The notes: generated from the sequence alone by a model not told the origin. Positions 39,801 through 42,658 are shown, numbered from the stretch's first letter. The stretch: 64,000 bases of DNA from Anodontia alba (GCA_964016985.1 OZ024827.1:112148029-112212028); one strand, 5' to 3'. Numbers and translations are program-made.

Positions 39801-40206
39801 AGCAAATTATTTTAAAGCATGTAGCTAATTGTATTTAAATATTATATTCTTGACAATGTCTTGCTTAAATACAATTAGGAAGGACACTGACATAATAATA
39901 ATGATAACGACATAATAATAATGACAATGATAACAGATTGAAATACAGCAAAGTGTATCACAGTTACATGTCTCCAAAAAACGAAAGTGTGCAGGCTTGT
40001 ATATGTGTCGTTAATATTTTGTCATATATGAGCCTATTTTGAGCATGTAAGATTAAGCCAACAATGGCATTGTTTTGTGTTTATTTTAGTTACATGCAGC
40101 TATTAAGAGAAGGCGAAAGCAGTATAGTGACTCATCCTACTCAAGCCATACAATGAGTACTAGATCCATAAGTAGGAAGAGATCTTTGGTAGGTAGCAAC
40201 CAATAG
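674..40206 (+). CDS. Adhesion G-protein-coupled receptor, 3' part (14 exons)
   Basis: This is the gene-level entry; the exons are listed separately and total 1,334 bp (443 residues plus stop). The product is a plasma-membrane receptor of the adhesion/secretin class. The order is GAIN-domain strands (exons 1-3), GPS motif (exons 4-5), TM1 (exon 6), TM2 (exon 7), TM3 (exon 8), TM4 (exon 9), TM5 (exons 10-11), TM6 and the start of TM7 (exon 12), the end of TM7 (exon 13), and the cytoplasmic tail (exon 14). Every junction has AG/GT borders and conserved codon phase, and no exon has an internal stop. The TM3 Cys (GGCTAV) and ECL2 Cys (FCWLS) for the conserved disulfide are present, as is the GPS cleavage triplet HLT. 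In the known family, cleavage exposes a tethered agonist starting TNFAVLM. ECL2/TM5 ([16 protein letters not shown]) most resembles latrophilin-type receptors, but the subfamily cannot be fixed without the N-terminal domains, which lie outside the window. Start codon and promoter are not seen. Confidence 0.9.
826..961. repeat. TA microsatellite flanked by inverted arms
   Basis: About 104 bp of nearly pure TA (841-944, one AAA interruption) lies between ATGCCTGCAAAAAGCTA and its complement TAGCTTTTTGCAGGCAT. The whole unit can fold into one long hairpin. Poly(Ile-Tyr) reading frames across it are artefacts of the repeat. Confidence 0.9.
957..1286. mobile_element. Foldback tRNA-derived SINE (two heads facing each other)
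   Basis: The left arm carries a perfect pol III A box (TGGTGCAGTGG, 1009-1019) and B box (GTTCGAACC, 1069-1077), 49 bp apart, as in tRNA-derived SINE heads. A second, 60-bp-shifted copy of the B-box part lies at 1110-1165 (B box 1136-1144). A TA tract follows (1166-1200). Then 1203-1285 is the inverse complement of about 958-1038, with a few mismatches. The element therefore begins and ends with the same A-box end. Confidence 0.65.
1734..1812 (+). CDS. aGPCR exon 2: GAIN domain
   Basis: Acceptor CTTCAAAG, donor GTTAGT; phase 1 in, phase 2 out. It encodes [17 protein letters not shown], matching the V-x-x-x-x-Y-x-x-L strand/turn of GAIN domains. Note that AGAG at the acceptor leaves a two-base alternative; the chosen site keeps the frame. 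Confidence 0.8.
1813..2841 (+). other. Intron 2, no recognised element
   Basis: About 1 kb of AT-rich intron. Short open frames at 2045-2290 and 2515-2712 have no recognisable domain and low-complexity Lys/Asn composition. Confidence 0.6.
2842..2956 (+). CDS. aGPCR exon 3: GAIN domain, just before the GPS
   Basis: Preceded by a pyrimidine tract and TTTTCTGTAG; donor GTAATG; phase 2 in, phase 0 out. It encodes [20 protein letters not shown] followed by LTFQHKK. The strand reading V-S-L-Q and the segment N-P-L-K-L-T-F-Q-H are the standard lead-in to the GPS. Confidence 0.85.
3110..3420 (-). repeat. Diverged copy of a CACAATCACAAAGCACA-type tail repeat
   Basis: It contains the block GCACAATCACAAAGCACAACC and the end block CTGCAACAGAGGAACTGC followed by CGGTCAGC. 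Both recur at about 41,990-42,160, and in related form in the PLE-tail family elsewhere in the window. It is intronic and noncoding. Confidence 0.5.
3620..3663 (+). CDS. aGPCR exon 4: first half of GPS (44-bp microexon)
   Basis: Acceptor TTTGTTTCAG, donor GTAATC; phase 0 in, phase 2 out. It encodes [14 protein letters not shown]. The C-x-x-W of the GPS motif (Cys then Trp) is visible. The other half is nearly 9 kb downstream; the split codon AG+C restores a Ser between NFQ and NQW. Confidence 0.85.
4071..4166. repeat. Hairpin with 22-bp arms
   Basis: Arms 4071-4092 and 4145-4166 are complementary with one mismatch (core TTAACATTCGCC / GGCGAATGTTAA). A nested inner stem is CTGAAAACCG / CGGTTTTCA. 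It is a small foldback MITE-like unit. Confidence 0.75.
4440..4664. mobile_element. Foldback MITE with internal hairpin
   Basis: The terminal inverted repeats contain TAACCCTTGTCCTGCTGAA (from about 4446) and its complement (to about 4657). Inside is a second hairpin, GCAAACAGTGCAGATC / GATCTACACTGTTTGC around 4550-4620, enclosing GAAGCCAACTGATC. The inner motif is shared with several other hairpins in this window. Confidence 0.75.
4665..5990 (+). other. Intron 4 stretch, no recognised element
   Basis: AT-rich noncoding DNA. Short open frames in both strands show no domain. Confidence 0.5.
5993..6131 (+). pseudogene. Duplicated fragment of PLE N-terminal coding region
   Basis: This segment repeats 6663-6803 nearly base for base (about five differences). 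It encodes the same stretch ([12 protein letters not shown], then PADKA-NNVVVV). In this copy the Arg codon CGA is kept where the downstream copy has the stop TGA. It diverges right after this block. Confidence 0.75.
6330..8289 (+). pseudogene. Penelope-like retroelement reverse transcriptase, decayed
   Basis: Coding traces run from about 6540 ([20 protein letters not shown]) through an in-frame TGA near 6718 and an RT block open at 6933-7751. After a frameshift near 7751 they resume at 7999-8289, ending [11 protein letters not shown] blocks are recognisable: [28 protein letters not shown], motif A Asp in [13 protein letters not shown], motif [17 protein letters not shown] (the usual Gly-Thr-Asn and Pro are substituted) and motif C RYLDDLL. 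The arrangement with L-P-K-L-H-K and A-D-K-A is that of Penelope-like elements. No GIY-YIG endonuclease is visible. At least one stop and two frame breaks make it inactive. Confidence 0.75.
8290..8862 (+). repeat. PLE 3' tail, copy directly after the RT pseudogene
   Basis: This is noncoding sequence immediately downstream of the PLE stop. Landmarks in order: GAGTACTCGTCTTTG, ATTAAGAGTAGC, GGGACCCAGG, GCGGTGGTCCCGGTG, GCGATTACCTCGC, GGGAAGGGCTGC and GTGATTGTGGCAC. The same landmarks recur in about ten other places in the window, so this copy defines the tail of the family. Confidence 0.75.
8863..9165 (+). repeat. PLE-tail repeat, tandem copy 2
   Basis: It begins at ACTGACCGTCC and repeats the second half of the preceding tail (GTTGGTCTTACTC through GTGATTGTAGCACTCCCTGG) in the same orientation, about 330 bp downstream of it. 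Confidence 0.8.
9270..9555 (+). repeat. PLE-tail repeat, copy 3
   Basis: A third same-strand copy of the tail half, from GGCGATGGCCCGGG to GTGATTGTGGCATTCCC, follows a 100-bp spacer. Confidence 0.8.
9556..11576 (+). other. Intron 4 stretch, no recognised element
   Basis: About 2 kb of AT-rich DNA with no repeat family I recognise. Open frames at 9913-10146 and 10276-10524 are short and show no domain, signal peptide or conserved motif. Confidence 0.5.
11577..12135 (-). repeat. PLE-tail repeat, long copy, inverted
   Basis: This inverse complement of the tail family extends past the half found in most copies: it also contains the GGGACCCAGG block, the ATGCATCAAAGCGAAA block and the GACGAGTACTCATGGCT block. 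Its length matches 8290-8860. Confidence 0.8.
12136..12659 (+). other. End of intron 4, no recognised element
   Basis: AT-rich, with several degenerate GATATATG/GTGATAC repeats near 12,320-12,410. Nothing else is recognised before the exon 5 acceptor. Confidence 0.5.
12660..12771 (+). CDS. aGPCR exon 5: second half of GPS with cleavage site and tethered agonist
   Basis: Acceptor ATTATAAAG, donor GTTTGT; phase 2 in, phase 0 out. It encodes [10 protein letters not shown], then [18 protein letters not shown]. The GPS W-x-x-x-G-C and C-x-C-x-H-L-T-N-F are all present. By family knowledge autoproteolysis occurs between L and T of HLT, and TNFAVLM becomes the tethered agonist. No key residue is missing, so the receptor is predicted to be cleavage competent. 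Confidence 0.92.
12845..13085 (+). repeat. PLE-tail repeat, + strand copy
   Basis: It has the same order of landmarks (TTATTCTACGAGGCGA, GCGATTACCTCGC, GTGATTGTGGCACTC) as the tail of the RT pseudogene. It faces the next copy head to head with only about 10 bp between. Confidence 0.8.
13095..13460 (-). repeat. PLE-tail repeat, inverted copy
   Basis: The inverse complement, starting at GGGAGTGCCACAATCAC and ending at ACGGCCAGCCAGC. Together with 12,845-13,085 it makes an inverted pair of about 240-bp arms just after exon 5. Confidence 0.8.
13795..14000 (-). repeat. PLE-tail repeat, truncated inverted copy
   Basis: It contains GTGCCACAATCACAAACCGC to GCGAGGTAATCGCAATGC and ends at ATAAGGTAAAACAC, where a MITE begins immediately. 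Confidence 0.75.
14003..14233. mobile_element. MITE with GGGCCCAGTTGTTCAAA-type ends, copy 1
   Basis: It starts GGGCCCAGTTTTTTCAA and ends TTTAACAATTGCGCCC. The body contains TTAACGACCTCGTTAGTGG and ATATTAGCGTATATGCC, both shared with copies 20,418-20,668 and 23,929-24,201. No coding capacity. Confidence 0.8.
14457..14560 (+). CDS. aGPCR exon 6: TM1
   Basis: Acceptor CAATCTTCAG, donor GTGAGT; phase 0 in, phase 2 out. It encodes a 7TM_2-type first helix: [20 protein letters not shown] then ATAHLALW. The G-C-x-x-S pattern in TM1 is typical of secretin/adhesion receptors. Confidence 0.9.
15233..15268 (+). repeat. Poly(T) tract
   Basis: Nearly pure T of about 35 bp with one G, just upstream of the palindrome array. 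Confidence 0.9.
15330..15577. repeat. Array of the 12-bp palindrome TCCTACGTAGGA
   Basis: About eleven copies of TCCTACGTAGGA or one-base variants (ACCTACGTAGGA, TTCTACGTAGGA), plus one degenerate copy at the end, sit mostly 18-22 bp apart. The short spacers are of two types, GATAATAAG and GATAGTAAC. Each unit is self-complementary. It lies in intron 6 of the receptor gene. Confidence 0.92.
15600..16290 (+). other. Intron 6 stretch with poly(T)
   Basis: AT-rich DNA with ATTTATTTATTT repeats near 15,690 and an interrupted poly(T) at about 15,964-16,014. No gene seen. Confidence 0.6.
16300..16376. repeat. Hairpin, GTGTAGACCC...GGGTCTACAC type
   Basis: Arms GTGTAGACCCTGAT and ATCTGGGTCTACACTGT flank a short loop. 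The same outer arms recur around 4,550, 16,585, 40,550, 41,105, 42,605 and 46,645. Confidence 0.7.
16578..16642. repeat. Hairpin, second copy of GTGTAGAC type
   Basis: AGTGTAGACTCTGATCA is followed 30 bp later by TAATCTGGGTCTACAGTGG. Confidence 0.65.
16650..17720 (+). other. Intron 6 stretch, no recognised element
   Basis: AT-rich noncoding DNA. The 99-residue minus-strand frame at 17,062-17,361 has no recognisable motif. Confidence 0.5.
17723..17920 (+). repeat. Family F repeat, copy 1
   Basis: About 200 bp from TTTCTTTGGGATCATTGGGC to TTTTTGACGTTTATT. It contains CGAGTCTCAATAAAACC and AGAGGGCGTAAGCAGTGTTG. A second near-identical copy follows at 18,001; an inverse copy is at 30,641 and a diverged one at 21,165. 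It looks like the tail of an interspersed element; class unknown. Confidence 0.75.
18001..18194 (+). repeat. Family F repeat, copy 2
   Basis: A direct repeat of 17,723-17,920 with roughly ten substitutions by eye. The sequence TATTTACCATAGTGCAG before it is also found beside the copies at 21,180 and 30,835, so copy 2 is longer at its 5' side. Confidence 0.8.
18469..20015 (+). mobile_element. Tc1-like DNA transposon with terminal inverted repeats
   Basis: The ends are ATGAAAGGAAATAGAAAC followed by ACAGGGTAGAGTTTT on the left. On the right is the near-complement (AAATTTACCCTGCG then TTTCTTTTTCCTTTCA), each next to TA, as expected for TA target duplication. A single transposase gene (18,769-19,853) lies inside. 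The total length of about 1.55 kb is normal for the Tc1/mariner superfamily. Confidence 0.8.
18769..19853 (+). pseudogene. Tc1-like transposase (DD34E), one stop and one frameshift
   Basis: The order is: a helix-turn-helix N-terminus ([20 protein letters not shown]); a GRPR-like hook reading [12 protein letters not shown]; then the catalytic core. Core residues are Asp in LFTDESR, Asp in [11 protein letters not shown] and Glu in [14 protein letters not shown], with 34 residues between the last two, the Tc1 spacing. An in-frame TAG lies at 18,835-18,837. The reading frame shifts near 19,235, where SRSLS runs into the frame that continues [13 protein letters not shown] and [12 protein letters not shown]. 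Otherwise it is full length (about 360 codons), so decay is light. A G10 run at about 19,769 sits near the C-terminus. Confidence 0.9.
20018..20258. mobile_element. Foldback MITE (TACTCGTTAGAACCGCC family), copy 1
   Basis: A central hairpin, GGGTACTTATTAGAAC / GTTCTCACGAGTATCC, is enclosed by CTGCTCAAA / TTTGAGCAG. It ends in ATAGACATGTTTTCGTGA. Other copies are at 23,362, 38,590 and 43,745. It abuts the right end of the Tc1-like element. Confidence 0.75.
20418..20668. mobile_element. MITE with GGGCCCAGTTGTTCAAA ends, copy 2
   Basis: It begins GGGCCCAGTTGTTCAAAGC and ends GTTTTGAACAATTGGGCCC, clean inverted ends. The body is shared with the copies at 14,003 and 23,929. Confidence 0.85.
20833..20935 (+). 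CDS. aGPCR exon 7: ICL1 and TM2
   Basis: Acceptor TTTCTTTCAG, donor GTAACT; phase 2 in, phase 0 out. It encodes [19 protein letters not shown] then [16 protein letters not shown]. The L-N-I-C-L-A-L core of TM2 is characteristic of adhesion GPCRs. NHT in ECL1 is a potential N-glycosylation site. Confidence 0.9.
21165..21416 (+). repeat. Family F repeat, diverged copy
   Basis: It shares TAGTGCAGGTTATATTTT, TTTCCTTTGGGATCAT, ACCGAGTCTCCGATTTT and CCCAAAGGCAATCC with the copies at 17,723 and 18,001, but is much more diverged in the middle. Confidence 0.6.
21417..22838 (+). other. Intron 7 stretch, no firm element
   Basis: AT-rich. It contains two places with ACTCTAAAATGG / TACTTAAAAGGA type blocks that resemble the hairpin at 62,880, but no clear boundaries. 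Nothing coding is seen before exon 8. Confidence 0.45.
22839..22989 (+). CDS. aGPCR exon 8: TM3 and start of TM4
   Basis: Acceptor TCGATTAAG, donor GTAGGT; phase 0 in, phase 1 out. It encodes [19 protein letters not shown] then [17 protein letters not shown], ending WTLPLAWG. It holds the disulfide Cys at the top of TM3 and the F-x-x-M-L-x-E-G signature of class B2 receptors. Confidence 0.92.
23362..23550. mobile_element. Foldback MITE (TACTCGTTAGAACCGCC family), truncated copy 2
   Basis: The left half is complete (AACACACCTATATAATGTGG to ATTTCTTCTCAAAAACATAG), but the first hairpin arm is lost and replaced by T8. The right arm GAGGCGGTTCTAACGAGTAC remains. Confidence 0.7.
23929..24201. mobile_element. 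MITE with GGGCCCAGTTGTTCAAA ends, copy 3, with T30 expansion
   Basis: Same ends and body as copies 1 and 2. The short T run inside the other copies (TATTTTTGCTGA in copy 2) is here a pure run of 30 T (24,025-24,054). A strong inner hairpin, GTGAGTAGCTTTTGGAAATG / AAGGCTACTCAC, follows. Confidence 0.85.
24202..24941 (+). other. Intron 8 stretch with degenerate tandem units
   Basis: From about 24,400 to 24,690 a unit of about 65 bp recurs, with variants of TTTGTCCCTCCT, AGAATCTATTTGTTAC and TTGACAACC. It is an old, diverged minisatellite of four or five units. No gene. Confidence 0.6.
24942..25011 (+). CDS. aGPCR exon 9: TM4 and ECL2
   Basis: Acceptor TTTCTATAG, donor GTGAGT; phase 1 in, phase 2 out. 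It encodes [19 protein letters not shown] then TDR. G-V-P-A is the TM4 motif and Y-G-T is the ECL2 lead-in seen in latrophilin-like receptors. Confidence 0.9.
25012..25560 (+). other. Start of intron 9, no recognised element
   Basis: AT-rich noncoding sequence between the exon 9 donor and the decayed Tc1-like element. Confidence 0.5.
25567..26560 (-). pseudogene. Second Tc1-like transposase, heavily decayed
   Basis: Reading on the minus strand: a helix-turn-helix trace ([19 protein letters not shown]), [16 protein letters not shown], a stop near 26,216, [41 protein letters not shown], then a frame change and [14 protein letters not shown]. The first catalytic Asp (SDESR) is kept. The second is replaced (QHNARP where QDNARP is expected) and the third is Asp instead of Glu (PIDE). 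With several stops and shifts this copy is dead. It differs in sequence from the one at 18,769, so it is a different Tc1-like family. Terminal repeats were not found. Confidence 0.8.
26561..27414 (+). other. Intron 9 stretch, no recognised element
   Basis: AT-rich noncoding DNA. A sequence at about 26,822 (GTATGAAAGAAATACAGGG) resembles the left terminal repeat of the Tc1-like element at 18,469, but no matching right end was found. Confidence 0.4.
27415..27700 (-). repeat. PLE-tail fragments, inverted
   Basis: Two pieces: 27,415-27,490 (CTCTGTCTTCTCCAAG to CACAAGGCAAAAC) and 27,605-27,700 (AATCACAAACCGCAGCCC to AACAAGCACA). They are separated by about 110 bp of other sequence. Confidence 0.65.
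27701..28154 (+). other. Intron 9 stretch, no recognised element
   Basis: AT-rich noncoding DNA between PLE-tail copies. Confidence 0.5.
28155..28590 (-). repeat. PLE-tail repeat, inverted long copy
   Basis: It starts at AAAGGTAAAGAGAAACG and runs through GTGCCACAAGCACAAG, AGGTGATCGCAATGC, CACCGCCTTAGAACGG and GGGTCCCGATGCTACTC. It ends in GTCACTGAGACTGAACCCG, which resembles the complement of the PLE stop-codon region (ASDSMTVSS). Confidence 0.75.
28725..29118 (-). repeat. PLE-tail repeat, inverted copy
   Basis: A very well kept copy (GTGCCACAATCACAAACCGC to GGGTCCCGATGCTACTC) with a G-rich run at 29,039-29,060 where other copies have only a few G. Confidence 0.85.
29119..29500 (-). repeat. 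PLE-tail repeat, inverted copy with internal 70-bp duplication
   Basis: It directly follows the previous copy. The middle contains two units with AAGTAAAATGGGCAGCTGTT / AAGCAAAGTGGGCAGCTATT and AATGCTAGCATCA. The rest matches the landmarks CACCGCCTTAGAACGG and GGGTCCCGATGCTACTC through GACGAGTACTCG. Confidence 0.75.
29501..30640 (+). other. Intron 9 stretch, mostly unassigned
   Basis: AT-rich. A block at about 30,385-30,430 (CCAACGCGTTTCACTACTTC) resembles the terminal signature of some interspersed retroelements, but I cannot assign it. No gene. Confidence 0.4.
30641..30850 (-). repeat. Family F repeat, inverted copy
   Basis: The inverse complement of 17,723-17,920: GTCAAAAAGATGGCC, GGGAGTCTCGGTTTTATTG, CAACACTGCTTACGC and GATCCCAAAGGAAATG all match. 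Confidence 0.8.
31244..31307. repeat. Hairpin with about 26-bp arms
   Basis: TTATTGCATGTTTTAAATTT faces AAATTTAAAACCATGCAATAA across a four-base loop (CTCGCC-TTAC-GGCTCG). A compact foldback unit in intron 9. Confidence 0.75.
31492..31558 (+). CDS. aGPCR exon 10: ECL2 Cys and TM5
   Basis: Acceptor CTTTATTTCAG, donor GTAATA; phase 2 in, phase 0 out. It encodes [19 protein letters not shown] then IIL. The Cys pairs with that of TM3 in the known family, and W-x-F-V-G-P is a hallmark of TM5. Confidence 0.92.
31559..32850 (+). other. Intron 10 stretch, no firm element
   Basis: AT-rich. A short family F fragment (TGCCTTTGGAAACAAAG, then CGGAGTCTCGCTCTGG) lies at about 31,702-31,765. No gene. Confidence 0.5.
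32855..33250 (+). repeat. Diverged direct repeat, two units of about 170 bp
   Basis: Units near 32,860-33,030 and 33,085-33,250 share CTAAAAGGAATGAC, ACACACTC, ATCAAGTTGTCTGG / GTCAAGTTATCTGG, GACTAGCCCCATCAGTGACT / TAGGCCTCGTCTGTGACTGC and the AGCTCATAACGG / GGCTCAATGG ends. It is an old duplication. Confidence 0.55.
33251..34116 (+). other. Intron 10 end, includes poly(T)36
   Basis: A pure run of 36 T at 33,764-33,799; the rest is unassigned. Confidence 0.6.
34117..34202 (+). CDS. aGPCR exon 11: end of TM5 and ICL3
   Basis: Acceptor TTTTTCTAACAG, donor GTAAGT; phase 0 in, phase 2 out. It encodes [20 protein letters not shown] then EKTNVEKV. The Lys-rich intracellular loop 3 follows the N-x-x-I/V-x-V helix end. 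Confidence 0.88.
34203..34989 (+). other. Start of intron 11
   Basis: AT-rich noncoding DNA with a poly(T) tract of about 24 bp near 34,790-34,813. Confidence 0.5.
34990..35240 (-). repeat. Exon-like segment, inverted pair member A
   Basis: On the minus strand this is open and reads [46 protein letters not shown] and FVYGFM. Its inverse complement lies at 37,885-38,103 with about 16 differences, a mixture of silent and replacing ones. The protein is unlike any domain I recognise. It could be a piece of a mobile element or a captured exon. Confidence 0.7.
35290..36250 (+). other. Intron 11 stretch, no recognised element
   Basis: AT-rich; open frames at 35,583-36,328 are without recognisable domain. 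Confidence 0.5.
36252..36390. repeat. Hairpin MITE, GATCAGCCTGCGCA type
   Basis: The perfect stem AGATCAGCCTGCGCATT is found as GATCAGCCTGCGCATTAAAT then GCGCAGGCTGATCTG (36,337-36,370), flanked by AATGAAGGTTC / GAATCTTCGCTGGGC. The same pattern is seen at 40,269, 41,868, 43,640, 44,068 and 63,455. Confidence 0.75.
36475..36601 (+). CDS. aGPCR exon 12: TM6, ECL3 and start of TM7
   Basis: Acceptor TATGCTCCAG, donor GTACAT; phase 2 in, phase 0 out. It encodes [20 protein letters not shown] then [24 protein letters not shown]-x-G-x-T-W is the TM6 toggle region and N-x-L-Q closes the TM7 start. Confidence 0.92.
37091..37423. mobile_element. pogo/Tigger-like nonautonomous element, copy 1
   Basis: Ends TACAGCTGACTCTCGTTATC and AACGAGGGTTGACTGTA are inverted repeats between TA, typical of pogo-class MITEs. 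It includes a strong inner hairpin (GTGGAAAAGAGGCGAAATTG / CTCCTCTTTTCCAC). No transposase. An inverted relative is at 44,447. Confidence 0.75.
37880..38105 (+). repeat. Exon-like segment, inverted pair member B
   Basis: The inverse complement of 34,990-35,240; open on the plus strand to a TAA at 38,101 ([46 protein letters not shown]). The arms are about 2.7 kb apart and enclose exon 12 of the receptor. Confidence 0.7.
38106..38585 (+). other. Intron 12 stretch, no recognised element
   Basis: AT-rich noncoding DNA. Confidence 0.5.
38590..38830. mobile_element. Foldback MITE (TACTCGTTAGAACCGCC family), copy 3
   Basis: A complete copy: CACGAAAACATACCTATATA at the left; central hairpin GATACTCGTTAGAACCGC / GGTTCTAACGAGTACCC; AGTTTTTGGTGG at the right. 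Confidence 0.8.
38831..39488 (+). other. End of intron 12, no recognised element
   Basis: AT-rich noncoding DNA before exon 13. Confidence 0.5.
39489..39530 (+). CDS. aGPCR exon 13: TM7 (42-bp microexon)
   Basis: Acceptor TATAATTTCAG, donor GTGATA; phase 0 on both sides. It encodes exactly [14 protein letters not shown], the conserved G-F-F-I-F-x-F-H end of TM7. A 42-bp exon at this place is a common gene structure in this family. Confidence 0.92.
39531..40089 (+). other. Intron 13, no recognised element
   Basis: AT-rich; short ATAATAATGACA repeats near 39,895-39,935. Confidence 0.6.
40090..40206 (+). CDS. aGPCR exon 14: cytoplasmic tail and stop
   Basis: Acceptor TTTATTTTAG; phase 0 in; stop TAG at 40204-40206. 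It encodes [12 protein letters not shown], then a Ser-rich stretch ([14 protein letters not shown]) and [12 protein letters not shown]. Basic and Ser-rich composition suits a phosphorylatable tail. A possible donor GTAGGT begins at 40189, so an isoform continuing to a further exon cannot be excluded; I found no such exon downstream. Confidence 0.78.
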   Translation, partial: LHAAIKRRRKQYSDSSYSSHTMSTRSISRKRSLVGSNQ

Positions 40207-40268
40207 CCATCGTCCCAGATAAGTTGATATTTTTATTTTCAACGTCAGGAAACTTACCTTCGGATATG

Positions 40269-40335
40269 TGCGCCCAGTGAAGATTCAGATTAGCTTGCGT
40301 ATTCGCACAGTCTAATCAAAATCTTCACAGGATGC
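40269..40335. repeat. Hairpin MITE, GATCAG/GCGCA type
   Basis: CAGTGAAGATTCAGATTAGC, then CACAGTCTAATCAAAATCTTC: a diverged copy of the 36,252 family lying about 60 bp after the receptor stop codon. Confidence 0.6.
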
Positions 40336-40547
40336 TTTTTGGATAGCCAAGGATGGAAAGTTTCTTCTTGTCGACAAAGAAGACGTTGATGAGACACGTT
40401 TCTTCACGTTGTGGCATATTTTTTTTTATATTCTGGCATATAACTCTATGGCAACAACGAGCCATGGGATTAGCAAAATTGTATACTACCACAGAACATG
40501 ATGTTTTTAACCCATTTCAGCCTAGCGTCCTATTAAAGGGACATTAC

Positions 40548-40860
40548 GAAACAGTGTAGCCTCATATCAGACGCCGCAGAACGCGGCGTCTGATTAGGGT
40601 CTACACTGCTTGCATTAAATAGAAGAATTTATATAAGATATGGTAATAATAAAAACTAACAAGACATCCCTTCACTAGAAATGGACCGGTCCAAAGCATT
40701 AAGGTAGAAGAATCCACTCGGCTTAAATGGGTCAAATATTTCGGAAGGTGTAATATCTGATCACCCATCTCCACCTCTGCAGACCAAACACCGTGCAAAT
40801 AATGTAGATCTATAGCTGTATTATGAGCCATCTCATCAGGATCTACACTGTTTGCGATTT
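40548..40860. repeat. Hairpin MITEs, GTGTAGAC...GTCTACAC type, two copies
   Basis: The first copy, 40,550-40,615, has a perfect inner stem CAGACGCCGC / GCGGCGTCTG within outer arms CAGTGTAGCC / GGTCTACACTG. The second, about 40,800-40,857, has TAGATCTATAG, then ATCTCATCAGGATCTACACT. A poly(T) of about 20 bp follows. Confidence 0.65.
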
Positions 40861-41102
40861 CTGTAGATTTTTTTTTTTTTTTTTTTTTTACAAAGGACAG
40901 CCCTTTTTGTAGCAATGGACTCGTCCACATTCAATGATTGAAGATAAAGGGATGGTGAAAGGGTTAACTTAAGTTGTGTGATGGAATATACCGTATTTAT
41001 CCTAAGTATGCGGATACTTTAACTCGTTAGCATACTTGTCCTAAAATCTGAATATGTCCATTTTACTACCTGTTGATGTGTCTAAACATTGCTGGTTAAG
41101 TG

Positions 41103-41173
41103 GCAAACAGTGTGGATTCAGATCGGACGCCACATTCTGCTGCGCTAGTTCTGAGTCTACACTGTTTACTCAG
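41103..41173. repeat. Hairpin MITE, GTGTAGAC type
   Basis: CAAACAGTGTGGATTCAGAT faces AGTTCTGAGTCTACACTGTTT. Confidence 0.6.
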
Positions 41174-41867
41174 GCCTGTCTGCCCGAATACTAAAGGTGA
41201 ATAAGAAGAAATTACGTGAAGATCTAAGTTTATAAAGTAATTTTCTTTGCTAGTATTAATAAAAGTCAAATTTCAAAGGCTCTAACATCTCTGGGCCCAT
41301 ACAAATTTGTTCTAGACATGGGTTGTTCGAGCCACTGGGGGTTTATAAGGTCATGAGGCAATGGGGATACTTTTAGAATGTCTTTTTGACCTTCAATAAA
41401 AATGGTATGTTGAGTGTACATATTAGAATCGCCTCGATCAGAACAAACATCATACATTTTCATGATAAAATTAGACAATTTCCCAAGAATGTCCCAAAAT
41501 ATTTGTTTCTTGAACTTTCGAAAGTATTTCCTGTGGACTCAAAAAAGAGTTCAAATCAACCATGGTAAACGAGCCATCGGTGTTCCAGTCATTGAAGTCG
41601 ACATTATTAATATTATTATTATTATTATTATTATAGCTTTTATCGCATCAAGTCAGACAAATGTACACTTGATACGTATGCTAACTGAGAATGTTCAGCT
41701 CACAGTTTCTCATGGTATTCTCTGGCAATAATAATGAGCCAGTGCAAGACAAAACCTACAATAAGACCTGTGAGACCAGCAAAGACTCAGTTCAGCATGT
41801 ACATCCATCCAGTAGAGCAAGGGTTCTCGTTCATCCCTCTTTGGATAGCCTTGAGACTGTAAAAGGC

Positions 41868-41940
41868 ACCTGCGATCAGCGAATACTCTGATCAGACTGC
41901 GCAGATGCGCAGGCTGATCTGAGTCTTCGCTGGTCGCACA
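41868..41940. repeat. Hairpin MITE, GATCAGACTGCGCA type
   Basis: The near-perfect stem CTGATCAGACTGCGCA-GA-TGCGCAGGCTGATCTG lies within CAGCGAATACT / AGTCTTCGCTGG. Confidence 0.75.
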
Positions 41941-41984
41941 AGTCTTATTGTAGGTTTTGTCATGCGCTGAATCAAATGTAAGTC

Positions 41985-42158
41985 AGTAACCACGGAAAGG
42001 TTACAATCACAAAAAAACAGCCTTCCCGTGGCAGCGAAAAAGAAGAGATGTTGTACAATGACTAAACAAAATTCGTACGGCACATTAACAATAACCAACA
42101 TACATATAAAGAAGAACTGCAACAGAGGAACCGCCTTGTACTGGTCAGCAGAAACAAC
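41985..42158 (-). repeat. Diverged tail repeat
   Basis: TTACAATCACAAAAAAACAG to CTGCAACAGAGGAACCGCC, the same blocks as 3,110-3,420. Confidence 0.55.
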
Positions 42159-42532
42159 TACAGTAAAACCTCGATGACTCGAACACCGATAGCTCGTTTA
42201 CCATGGCTAATTCGAACTTGTTGTTTTTGAGTCCCTAGGAGATTCTCTTGATAGCCCAAGAAAACAGATCTTTATGGATATTTTTAGAGGATGTTTCTTA
42301 TTTTATCATGAAATGTATGTTGTGGTACTCATTAGAATTGCATCATCGAGACGATTCTAATGAGTACACACAACATACCATTATTATATAGAAGATCGAA
42401 AAGACAGCCCTAAATTATATCCATTTGCCTCCTGACCTACTATTATGAGTTATCCTCAGTGGCTCGAATTACCCTTGTCTAGAATAAATTTACATGGTCC
42501 CATAAGATGTTCGAGTTATTGAGATTTTACTA
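42159..42532. mobile_element. pogo/Tigger-like nonautonomous element with inner foldback
   Basis: Ends TACAGTAAAACCTCGATGAC and GAGTTATTGAGATTTTACTA are inverted repeats bounded by TA. The centre has GGTACTCATTAGAAT / ATTCTAATGAGTAC, a stem shared with the foldback MITE family at 20,018. Confidence 0.75.
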
Positions 42533-42599
42533 GTTTTACTCTATGTCCCTCTTCGTTTTTTAGTTTAATCCCTTCTGCCCTGCATACCAAAACAAGTTT

Positions 42600-42658
42600 T
42601 GAAAACAGTGTAGATCCTGATGAGATAGCTCAGAATGAGGATCTACACTGTTTGCCAT
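42600..42658. repeat. Hairpin MITE, GTGTAGATCC type
   Basis: AACAGTGTAGATCCTGATGA faces GAGGATCTACACTGTTT. Confidence 0.75.

Noticed and set aside
42609..42650. Another CTGATGAG next to a strong stem
   Set aside because: The sequence is the arm and loop of a hairpin MITE; the GAAA element and the cleavage-site stem are missing.
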